Origin: Deferrisoma camini S3R1
Lineage (GTDB): Bacteria > Desulfobacterota > Deferrisomatia > Deferrisomatales > Deferrisomataceae
Assembly (NCBI RefSeq): GCF_000526155.1
Contig: NZ_JAFN01000001.1
Span: 2,009,014-2,073,013, forward strand
Length of the DNA stretch: 64,000 nt
Reading direction: 5' to 3'
Shown here: positions 9,999 through 17,542 of the stretch, piece by piece
How the letters are laid out: every line of letters starts with the position of its first letter
How positions within the stretch are numbered: the first letter of the stretch is position 1
The notes under the pieces: generated by a model
What the model saw: the letters and a program-made list of their open reading frames with translations, nothing else
Told to the model about the DNA's origin: nothing
The model's database searches: none
Position numbers and translations under genes: made by a program

Positions 9999-11339
9999 GT
10001 GCGACGAGTCCTGGCGACCCTTCTCGTGCTCCTAGCCGTTGCCGCGACGTCCGCGCGGGCGGCCCGCCCCGCGCTCATCCTGCTGTACACGGCCGACGAG
10101 CGAGGAGAGGTCCTTCCCTGCGGGTGAAAGAAGAACCCGCGGGGCGGTCTGGCCAAGCGAGCAACCTATGTGGAGGCGGCGCGCACCCAGGGGCCGGTCC
10201 TCCTGGTGAACGCCGGGAACTGCCTGTTCAAACGGGAGCGGATCCCGGCCCGGAAGGTCCCCGAGGCCCGGGAGATCGCCCGGCTCATGGTGGATGCCTA
10301 CAACGAGATGGGGCTGGCGGCGATGGGGGTGGGGGCCTACGACCTGTCGTTGGGCGTGGACTTCCTGCTGGAGCTGGGCCGGCGAGCCCGTTTCCCCCTT
10401 CTGTGCGCCAACCTCACGGACCCCCACGGCACCCCCTACTTCCCCGCGTACCGCGTCGTGGAGGCGGGGGGCTTGCGCGTCGCCCTGGTGGGCCTGATCG
10501 ACGATCGCCTCAAGCGCGGCCACATCCCCGGGGGCCGCAAGGTGGTCGTGGCGCCCCCGCTGGAAACAGCAGCTCGGGTGATTCCCCGCGTGGCCGAGGA
10601 AGGGCCCGATCTGGTCGTGGTGCTGACCGACATGACCGAGCGGCGGCTACGGCTGCTGGCCCGGAGAGGGCTGCCCGTGGATCTGGTGGTGGGCACGTCC
10701 CGACGCAATCAACTGTCGGTGCCGTTCCGTCTGAAGGGAACCCTGATCGTCGCGCTGGATCGCAGGGGCAAGACCCTGGGTCGGGTGGACGTGATCCCGA
10801 AGAAGGGCGGAGGGTACGAGCTTCGGAACAGCTTCGTCCCCCTGCTCCAGAAGAGATACCCGGATCATCCGCGGGTGGGGTCGATGGTTCGAGAGGTGCT
10901 GACCCGGATCCGGTCCCTGCAGGCCCAGGCCATCCCTGAGGAGGCGGAAAGGGGAGAAGAGGGGTGCGGCCAGGACTACGTGGGCGCCGAGACCTGCCGT
11001 CGGTGCCACGGCAGGCGCTACGCCCACTGGAAGCGCACCCCCCATGCCCGGGCCTACGAGACGCTTCGGGCCAAGGGAAAGGAACTCGACACCGACTGCC
11101 TGGCCTGCCACACGGTGGCGTTCGAGTGCAGCAATGGCAAACCCGACCGCCGGAGCATGGAGCAGTTCCCCGGCGTCCAGTGCGAGTCGTGCCACGGCCC
11201 CGGTTCGGCGCACGCCGCGTCCGAGGGCCGCACCCCGGTGGAGCCGGGCCTCGTCTGCGCCAAGTGCCACACCCGAGATCGGAGCGACACCGAGCGGATC
11301 GAGGATCGTGCCTCAGAAGCCTGCGCGGAGACCGACTGA
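9999..11339 (+). CDS. Probable selenoprotein: UshA/metallophosphatase-like domain fused to tetrahaem cytochrome c554-like domain
   Basis: The gene reads 447 codons from GTG 9999 (AAAAGGAGG upstream), with one in-frame TGA at 10125-10127 (codon 43). A signal peptide (about residues 1-21) is followed by LLYTADERGEVLPCG-U-KKNPRGG. This matches the N-terminal block of 5'-nucleotidase/metallophosphatase-like proteins that usually read PCGC in this position (family knowledge). Homology continues uninterrupted after the TGA, and a SECIS-like hairpin lies at the correct distance. The usual metal-binding DXH is not conserved (TADERG), so the domain may not be a phosphatase. The C-terminal part (about 320-440) has four CXXCH sites (CRRCH, CLACH, CESCH, CAKCH) as in cytochrome c554. 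The product should be periplasmic. Function is unknown; a redox role of Cys-Gly-Sec is an inference. Confidence 0.85.
10125..10159 (+). promoter_or_regulatory. UGA plus bacterial SECIS-like hairpin
   Basis: TGA at 10125-10127 is followed by exactly 18 nt and then GGTCTG (10146-10151), the same spacing and loop core (GGUCU) as E. coli fdhF. The stem is formed by 10143-10145 with 10152-10154 and 10138-10140 with 10157-10159. These are separated by a GG/AA internal loop that could form tandem G-A pairs. The lower stem is short, so folding needs testing. Confidence 0.75.
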
Positions 11340-11604
11340 TACCAAGTTGCCATCCATTCGGATACGTATCCGGGGGCGGGGCAAGGGACCTGCCTCCGAC
11401 CGGGCGCGAAGCCAGGCATTGAGATTCGCCGCGCAGGCACGGGGCGGGGGAGCTGGCTTCATGGCAACCCGTTGGAATCCGCACCCTTTCGCAGTCCAGA
11501 CGCCGGAGGCGCTGCGCGGCGAGCCAAGGGGCCGCGCCCGGCTCTCCGGCAGGCCCCTTGCCCCTCTGAGCAGGGGGCCGATAGATTTGAATACAACTTG
11601 GTAC
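11339..11604. repeat. Foldback element, arm 1 with core A (inverted)
   Basis: ATACCAAGTTGCCATCC starts on the last base of the preceding TGA stop codon. The far end is GAATACAACTTGGTAC. The core runs GGGGCAAGGGACCTGCC...GGCAGGCCCCTTGCCCC with GCTGCGCGGCGAG near the middle. It fills the whole gap between two convergent genes. Confidence 0.88.
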
Positions 11605-11622
11605 GAGGCCGGCGCGTCCGGC

Positions 11623-12150
11623 TCAGGCGCCCCGTTTCTCCGCGATCCACCGCCCCATCGAGGCCACCGTATCGGGCCAGGCGGACGAGATCCGGTTCTC
11701 GACGAACTCGCGGTACAGGGCGTCGAGCACGTCCCAGATCTCCCGCACCAACCCGGCCCGCACCAGGGCGGTTCCGTGCCACCCCTCGTCGGGGTCGCCC
11801 TCCACGGATGGCACCTTTCCAGCGGCCAGGTCCAGGGTGTCGCCCTTCAGGGTGAACTCGTACTCCCGGTCGTTCACCGCCAGACCGAGCCGCACCTCCT
11901 GGACCTTCTTCCCAACGGCCAGGGCCGCGGCCGCCTCGGCCGAGCGGGCCACCTCGCCGTTGCGGAGGATGTTCTCCTTGCTGTCGGTCTCGAGGCTTCC
12001 CAGGGTGAGGCGCTCCTCGATCCACAGGGTGGCCGTGCCCATCCCCGGCACCGGCACCTCGCCCCCGTGTTCCTCGATCCGGTACCACAGCCAGGTCAGG
12101 AACTCATGGCCCCAAAAGGCCTTCTCCTCCAGGGTCTTGAGCACGTCCAT
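11623..12150 (-). CDS. Hypothetical protein paired with RdgC-like gene
   Basis: The 175-residue soluble acidic protein has no family I can name. It begins MDVLKTLEEKAFWGHEF and has a WLWYRIEEHGG motif, a mixed alpha/beta pattern and no signal peptide. Its ATG overlaps the stop codon of the upstream RdgC-like gene (TGATG), so the two are almost certainly translationally coupled and functionally linked. A companion of RdgC in nucleoid or recombination functions is plausible but not shown. Confidence 0.75.
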   Translation of the reverse strand: MDVLKTLEEKAFWGHEFLTWLWYRIEEHGGEVPVPGMGTATLWIEERLTLGSLETDSKENILRNGEVARSAEAAAALAVGKKVQEVRLGLAVNDREYEFTLKGDTLDLAAGKVPSVEGDPDEGWHGTALVRAGLVREIWDVLDALYREFVENRISSAWPDTVASMGRWIAEKRGA

Positions 12151-12773
12151 CACGATCCTCCACCCGGCGCGAACCAGGCAGGGGCCACCCGGTCCAGTAC
12201 CTCGGCGCGATCCTCGCCCAGGACCTCCAGGGCCAGGGAGTAGGGGAACAGGGGTCGCAGCCGCAGTCCAAAGGTGCGCTCGAACAGGGTGCGGAACGTC
12301 TCGTTCGCCTTCTCGGCCGTGCTCCAGAACCACGCCTCCCGGCGGTCCAGGTCCCAAACCATGTCGGTCCCCTGCACCGATGGGATCACCCGCTCCAGGA
12401 GCTCCTTGCGCACGAGGGCGGCGATCTCGTCCCGCTCGGCCCGGGTCAGGTCCTCGCGGCCCGCCTTCAGCCGCCACTCGGCCTCGCGGCGGCGGCACTG
12501 GAGCTTGAAGTACTTCGAGGGGATTCGTTTGGTGTCGACCCGCAGGGTGAGGCAGATCGTGTTCCCCACGAGCCACCGGTCCAGGGGCAGCCCCGGCTCG
12601 AACCAGTCGTCCACCCCCACCCAGCCCGCCACCTGCTCGCGCTCGTCGTCGGGCGCGAAGTCCTGGAAGGCGTGGGTCTGGATCGCCTCTTCGTACCGGT
12701 CCCGGAAGTCCGGGGGCACGTCCCCCATCACCCGATAGCGCCGCATGCGGATCCCGCCTGACAACAGCCCCAT
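12150..12773 (-). CDS. rdgC: RdgC-like putative recombination-associated protein
   Basis: The 207-residue protein resembles the shorter RdgC-type proteins of delta-proteobacteria. It has an N-terminal RRYRVMGDVP, a VGNTICLTLRVDTKRIPS strand pair and a C-terminal EAWFWSTAEKANETF region as in the family's conserved core. E. coli RdgC is a DNA-binding ring protein that modulates RecA; the short form may differ. AGGAGGCG precedes ATG 12773, and a good sigma-70 promoter lies 37 bp further upstream. The downstream gene overlaps by one base. Confidence 0.7.
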   Translation of the reverse strand: MGLLSGGIRMRRYRVMGDVPPDFRDRYEEAIQTHAFQDFAPDDEREQVAGWVGVDDWFEPGLPLDRWLVGNTICLTLRVDTKRIPSKYFKLQCRRREAEWRLKAGREDLTRAERDEIAALVRKELLERVIPSVQGTDMVWDLDRREAWFWSTAEKANETFRTLFERTFGLRLRPLFPYSLALEVLGEDRAEVLDRVAPAWFAPGGGS

Positions 12774-12809
12774 CACGCCTCCTTTTCCTCGAATGCACCA
12801 GGGCCGACG

Positions 12810-12838
12810 CTTATACGCGCCGGCCCTTCGGGTGTCAA
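12810..12838 (-). promoter_or_regulatory. Sigma-70 promoter of the rdgC-like pair
   Basis: On the minus strand TTGACA (12833-12838) and TATAAG (12810-12815) are separated by 17 bp. GGGCCG and CGGCCC flank the -10 region as an inverted repeat that could act as an operator. Confidence 0.75.
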
Positions 12839-12969
12839 CGCGCGAGCGGAGACCGGAGCATGCGACAGGGGCCCCGGGAGGGGTCGGAACGCTGCATCCG
12901 GATCGCCGCCGGGGAGGCCGATGCCCGGGCGGTCCCCGCGCCCCCGCCGGCCGGGGCGCGATCACCCCG

Positions 12970-13431
12970 TCAGGGGGAGGAGCTCCCCGGCGAAGGGGTG
13001 GATCGCTCTTCCCAGAGTTCCGCACTCGCCCACAGTGTCCGGTCCTCGGCCCCGGGACGGGGGGCGTCCACTCCACCCTCCCGCGGGGAGTTCCACACCA
13101 CGTTGACCAGGCGGACCACCCGGCCCTCCGGGGCTCCGTTCACCTCCCCGAACAGATGCCCGGCCTCCCCCTGGCGCAGGCAAAACGACCCGCCCGTTCC
13201 CGGCCGGCCGTTCCACCGAACCGCGGTCCTCGCCCAAGCCGCCTCGTCCCGCACCGTGGCCACCCACGTGCCGGGGGCGGCCCCTCCCTCCACCCTTCCC
13301 AAGAAGACTCCCGGATCGATCCGTATCCTGATCTTCGCCAGCATCCCCGCCTTCGTGCCCGCCCAGGCCGTGCCGACCAGCGCCAGCACCGAGAGCGTTC
13401 CTGCCAAGACCACCGCTCGTGCTCGTCCCAT
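12970..13431 (-). CDS. Small exported protein of unknown function
   Basis: The 153-residue protein starts with a signal peptide (residues 1-24, ending near GTAWA) preceded by GGAGGGCGAG. The mature part has a strand-rich pattern with GTWVATVRDEAAW and GEVNGAPEGRVV segments, one cysteine and a proline/serine-rich tail. No family is recognised. It stands alone: the genes on either side are separated by repeats or promoter sequence. Confidence 0.6.
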   Translation of the reverse strand: MGRARAVVLAGTLSVLALVGTAWAGTKAGMLAKIRIRIDPGVFLGRVEGGAAPGTWVATVRDEAAWARTAVRWNGRPGTGGSFCLRQGEAGHLFGEVNGAPEGRVVRLVNVVWNSPREGGVDAPRPGAEDRTLWASAELWEERSTPSPGSSSP

Positions 13432-13529
13432 CTCGCCCTCCAAACAGGAAGAGGTAACAGATTTCCACAAGGATACTCATCGGCACGAGCGCACCCGTAC
13501 TGAAGGCCGCGCCCCCCAACCCTGACCGG

Positions 13530-13599
13530 CGAGAGCCCGGCCGGAGGCAGGTCCTTTGCCCCGCCCTCTGAGGTGACGCGCCTATTTTGTCGTGGGGTT
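13530..13599. repeat. Half of an arm-2 foldback element
   Basis: Core end CCCGGCCGGAGGCAGG, TTTGCCCCGCC, then GAGGTGACGCGCCTATTTTG and TCGTGGGGTT, a slightly decayed arm 2. No left half precedes it. It abuts the arm-3 element at 13601. Confidence 0.8.
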
Positions 13600-13600
13600 C

Positions 13601-13875
13601 ATACTAATACCAACGGAACTATTGTCAGATCCACGGCGTTCACAAGGGAACCAGCGGGTGGGGGGCTGGTGGAGAGCCGGGCGCGGCCCCTTACGTCGCC
13701 GCGCCCTCACCCGGCTTGGATCGCTTTGGAAGTTCAGGAACTTCCGCCACCGGCGCCCCGGCCTACCGGGCTGACAACGGCATGCGAAGGCGCGGCGAAA
13801 AGGGTGCCGCACTCGCGCCCGGCCGGAGCCAGTCCCCCACCCGCGTCCGGCAATACCTTCGTAGGCCTTAGTAAT
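13601..13875. repeat. Foldback element, arm 3 with core D
   Basis: The left end is ATACTAATACCAACGGAAC and TATTGTCAG. The right end, read on the other strand, is ATTACTAAGGCCTACGAAGG and TATTGCCGG. The core starts with GGTGGAGAGCCGGGCGCGG and ends with the inverted GCGCCCGGCCGGAGCC. A closely related copy is at 37908-38182. Confidence 0.85.
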
Positions 13876-13876
13876 G

Positions 13877-13912
13877 GGAGACCCGATCCGGCGAGCCCCG
13901 GATCGGGTCTCC
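13877..13912 (-). terminator. Strong hairpin downstream of the subtilase gene
   Basis: GGAGACCCGATCCGG (13877-13891) pairs perfectly with 13898-13912 around a 6-nt loop, 34 bp past the stop codon of the minus-strand operon. There is no T-run, so termination activity is uncertain. Confidence 0.5.
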
Positions 13913-13945
13913 ACCCCCCTGCGCGGGGCGAGACAGGGATCGGTC

Positions 13946-16900
13946 TCAGGGAGTTACCGGCACGAACCGCACGGCGTCGGCCGAAGCCTGGCCGTTCTCG
14001 CCCGACACCTCCACGTATCCGGACTCACCCGCGTCGAACCGCCACCGGCCGAGGTGCTGCCATACCCCTCCGCCGGTGCGCTGGTCCACCGTGGTCTCCC
14101 AAACCCCATCGGCGTACCCCACGCGCACCGGCACCCGAGCCGAGCGTCCGGCCGAGGAGGTCCACCACAGGTACACGTCGTACTCGCCCGCTGCCGGGAG
14201 AAACGGGCTCCATCGGTACCGGTCGGTCCCGTATCCCGGACAGTAGAGGCTGTCGCCGTCATGGCCGCCGGGTGCGGACGAGAGCCTCCACACCCCGCTT
14301 TGGGTGGTCCCCGGATCCCCGTCGTCCAGGACCACGGCCTCCCCTCCCGGCGGGGGAGGCTCCGGGGGCGGAGGTTCCGGCGGCGGGGGCTGCGGCGGGG
14401 GAATGCTCAGGTCGCCCACGCGGACGAAGAGAACGGCGTCGGCCGAGGCCTGGCCGTTCTCGCCCGTGATCTTCACGTAGCCCCCGGTACCCTGGAAGAA
14501 GTCCCACTCTCCGATCAGGTTCCACTGCCCGCCCTTCTGGGTCTGGTCCACGGTGGTCTGGTACTGCCCGGCGGCGTGGCCCACGAGCACGGGGACCCGA
14601 GTGGAGCGTCCCGCCCCTTCGGTCCACCACATTAGGACCTGGTACCGCCCGTCCTCCGGCAGGTTCGGCGTCCACCGGTAGGTGTCGCCGGGTCTGCCGG
14701 AGCAGTAGAGGCTGTCCACCCCGTAGGGCTGGGGCGCGTGGGACACGAACCAGTAACCGGTGCTTTCCGTGCCCGGATCGCCGTTGTCCACCACGACCGA
14801 CACCGTCGGCGTGGGCTCGGGCTCCGGTGGAGGGGGCTCGGGGGGCGGGGGCTCCGGCGGAGGCGCTCCCCCGGCCGACACGAATCGGACCGCGTCGGCC
14901 GAAGCCTGGCCGTTCTTGCCCGAGATCTCCACGTATCCCGAGCTGCCGGCGTCGAAGGTCCACCGGCCGAGCAGGTTCCACGTGGATCCGTTCGTGGTCT
15001 GGTCCACCTCGAGCTCGGAGGTCCCGCCGGCATGGGACACGAGCACGGGGACCCGGGAGCTGCGGCCGCCGCTGGCCGTCCACCAGAGATACACGTCGTA
15101 GCTGCCCGCGGTGGGCAGGTCCGGGGCCCAGCGATACCAGTCCGTGGGGTAACCCACGCAGTACAGGCTGTCGCCGCCGTACCCTCCCGCGATCGAGCTT
15201 TGCCTCCATAGCCCGCCCGAGGTCGTTCCGGGGTCCCCGTCGTCCAGCACCACCTCCACGGGCGGACCGGGAGGCGTGGCCGAGCTCACCGTGACCACCA
15301 CCTGGGCCGTGCCCACGGCCCCGTCTGGATCCGTCACCTCGTAGGAGAACCGATCCTCCCCCACGAACCCCGGATCCGGTGTGTACCGAACGGTGGACGC
15401 GGACATCACCTCTGCCACGCCGCTCGAGGGCGAGCCCACCGAGGCCACGGACAGGGCATCCCCATCCGGGTCGGTGTCGTTGGCCGTGACCACGATCGCC
15501 ACGGCCTGGCCCTCCACGGTGGACGCCGTGTCGTCCTGCGGCCTGGGCGCATCGTTCACGGGAAGCACGTTCACCGTGACCCGGGCCTGGGCCGCGCCCC
15601 CGTGCCCGTCGTCCACTGTGTAGACGAACCCGTCCTCCCCCCAGTAGTCGGGAGCGGGGGTGTAGAGCACCCGGTCCCCTCGAACCTCGGCCGTGCCGTG
15701 CAGCGGTGCGTCCACCGATACCAGGCTCAAGGCGTCCCCGTCGGGATCGGTGTCGTTGGCCAGCACGTCCACCTCGACCGGTGTGTCCTCGGCGGTCTCG
15801 GCCGCATCGTCCAGGGGCTCCGGCGGATTGTTCGCCGGGCCCTCCACGGCCACGAAACGCACGGCATCGGCCGAGGCCTGCCCGTTGTCGCCCGACACCT
15901 CCACGTACCCGATCATCCCGGCCGGGAACGTCCACGTTCCCAGGTAGTTCCACCGGCTTCCGTTCTGGGTCTGATCGACCTCCCCCTGCCAGATTCCCCC
16001 GGCGTGCCGGACCCTCACGGGCACCCGAGTGCTCCGGCCCCGGCTGGCGACCCACCACAGGTACACTTCGTATTCCCCGGACGCCGGAAGCGAGGGCGTC
16101 CATCGGTACACGTCGCCGTCGTACCCGGAGGTGTACAGGCTGTCTCCCTCGTAGCCCCCCGCCACCGACGACGGGGACCAGACCCCCTGGGACCAGGTCC
16201 CTGCATCCCCGTCGTCGATCACGATTCCTCCTTCGGGAGGAGGCTCCGGCGGGGGCTCGGGAGGCGGCGGGGGCGGCGGCGGAGTGCCCCCGGCCGCGGC
16301 CACCGCGGCCCCCACGTCCACCAGGCCGTACCCGTAGTAGGCGTCCCACCCGGCGATCCCCTTATCGGTTGCGGTCGCCACGAGGACCGACTCCACCTCG
16401 TCCGCCGAGGAGACCCCCAGGGCCTTCAGCAGCGCTGCCGCCGCGGACACGTGGGGGGCCGCCATGCTGGTGCCGCTCCACGACTGATACGTGAAATATC
16501 CGGGGTTGCGCATGTACAGGGTCTGCTGGACGATGCCCTCTCCCACCCCGCCCCCCGGCGCCACGAGGTCGAGCGTGGGGCCGTAGTTGCTGTAGGGCGC
16601 CCGAAGCCCGTTGCTGCCCACCGCCCCCACCGAGATGCACACGTCGTTGTACCTTGCCGGGTACCCCACCGGCCCGGCGTCGTTCCCCACCGCGGCCACG
16701 ACCACCACGTCCCGTCCCCACGCGTATCGCAGGGCGTCATAGAGGGCGGAGGACGGCTCGTCGCCGGTGATGCTCAGGTTGATCACCTGTGCCCCGTGGT
16801 CCACGGCCCAGTAGATGGCCCTCACGACGTCGCTGTACAGCCCCGTGCCGTCCGCGCCGAGGGCCTTCAGGGGCATCACGGCCGAGCGGAACGCGATGCC

Positions 16901-17500
16901 GCTCACCCCCTCGCCGTTGTCGGTGGTCTCGGCGATGGTCCCTGCCACGTGGGTCCCGTGGCCGTTGTCATCGTTCGGGTGGGCGTCGTCGTTGACGAAG
17001 TCGTAGCCCGGCACGAACACGGTTCCCGAGAAGTCGGGCGCCTTCCGGTACACCCCGTAGTCCTCGTAGGCCACGCCCGTGTCCACCACCGCCACCACCA
17101 CCGACGCGTCGCCGCCCCGGATCACGTCCCACGCATCGTCCACGCCGATGAGGCGGAAGTTCCACTGCTTCGACCACAAGGGGTCGTTGGGCACCCACAC
17201 CGCCCGGATCCAGTGGTCCGGCTCCACGTACTCCACCTGGGGCAGCCGGGACAGCTGCTCCAGAACCTTCTGGGCCGGCAGCCCCGGGGGCGCCTGGACC
17301 GTCCGGAACCTCCCGTGACCGAAGGCGGGGCCGAACCGGTACCCCCGGCCTGCGGCCTGGGCCAGGGAAGAGGTGGCCACCAGTCCCGACCGGGTCTTCA
17401 CGATGAACCGTCCCGGGGGGCCCTTTGGAGCCGCCAGGGCCTCCGCACCGACCATCAACAAAGCCACTGCCGCAATGCTGCACCAACCGAGCCTTCCCAT
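13946..17500 (-). CDS. Secreted subtilisin-family (S8) protease with four golvesin-like and two cadherin-like domains
   Basis: The 1184-residue protein has a signal peptide (about 1-24), a propeptide-like segment and a subtilase domain. Catalytic residues are Asp140 (VVDTG), His181 (NGHGTHVAG) and Ser345 (SGTSMAAP). A PPPEP-rich linker follows, then a golvesin-like module at about 425-560, two tandem NDTDPDGDALS-type cadherin/VCBS-like domains (565-750), and three more golvesin-like modules near 747-878, 900-1030 and 1053-1184, separated by PPPEP linkers. Each module contains D-DGDPGT, YRW-P-LP, YDVYLWW and NGQASADAVRF patterns. RBS GGGAGGACAGTC precedes the ATG. It is the last gene after the usher-like gene (42 bp gap) and may process or decorate the surface fibre (inference). 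Confidence 0.92.
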   Translation of the reverse strand: MGRLGWCSIAAVALLMVGAEALAAPKGPPGRFIVKTRSGLVATSSLAQAAGRGYRFGPAFGHGRFRTVQAPPGLPAQKVLEQLSRLPQVEYVEPDHWIRAVWVPNDPLWSKQWNFRLIGVDDAWDVIRGGDASVVVAVVDTGVAYEDYGVYRKAPDFSGTVFVPGYDFVNDDAHPNDDNGHGTHVAGTIAETTDNGEGVSGIAFRSAVMPLKALGADGTGLYSDVVRAIYWAVDHGAQVINLSITGDEPSSALYDALRYAWGRDVVVVAAVGNDAGPVGYPARYNDVCISVGAVGSNGLRAPYSNYGPTLDLVAPGGGVGEGIVQQTLYMRNPGYFTYQSWSGTSMAAPHVSAAAALLKALGVSSADEVESVLVATATDKGIAGWDAYYGYGLVDVGAAVAAAGGTPPPPPPPPEPPPEPPPEGGIVIDDGDAGTWSQGVWSPSSVAGGYEGDSLYTSGYDGDVYRWTPSLPASGEYEVYLWWVASRGRSTRVPVRVRHAGGIWQGEVDQTQNGSRWNYLGTWTFPAGMIGYVEVSGDNGQASADAVRFVAVEGPANNPPEPLDDAAETAEDTPVEVDVLANDTDPDGDALSLVSVDAPLHGTAEVRGDRVLYTPAPDYWGEDGFVYTVDDGHGGAAQARVTVNVLPVNDAPRPQDDTASTVEGQAVAIVVTANDTDPDGDALSVASVGSPSSGVAEVMSASTVRYTPDPGFVGEDRFSYEVTDPDGAVGTAQVVVTVSSATPPGPPVEVVLDDGDPGTTSGGLWRQSSIAGGYGGDSLYCVGYPTDWYRWAPDLPTAGSYDVYLWWTASGGRSSRVPVLVSHAGGTSELEVDQTTNGSTWNLLGRWTFDAGSSGYVEISGKNGQASADAVRFVSAGGAPPPEPPPPEPPPPEPEPTPTVSVVVDNGDPGTESTGYWFVSHAPQPYGVDSLYCSGRPGDTYRWTPNLPEDGRYQVLMWWTEGAGRSTRVPVLVGHAAGQYQTTVDQTQKGGQWNLIGEWDFFQGTGGYVKITGENGQASADAVLFVRVGDLSIPPPQPPPPEPPPPEPPPPGGEAVVLDDGDPGTTQSGVWRLSSAPGGHDGDSLYCPGYGTDRYRWSPFLPAAGEYDVYLWWTSSAGRSARVPVRVGYADGVWETTVDQRTGGGVWQHLGRWRFDAGESGYVEVSGENGQASADAVRFVPVTP

Positions 17501-17542
17501 GACTGTCCTCCCGCGGTCGCCGAGCGACCGTCCCCCTTGGAA

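Noticed and set aside
10125-10127. In-frame TGA treated as a nonsense mutation or frameshift making a pseudogene
   Set aside because: The reading frame and protein similarity continue on both sides without shift, and a GGTCTG hairpin lies 18 nt downstream as in known bacterial selenoprotein genes.
13946-16225. Golvesin-like repeats as an assembly duplication
   Set aside because: The four modules differ throughout and are separated by distinct linkers and cadherin-like domains, so they are true internal repeats.
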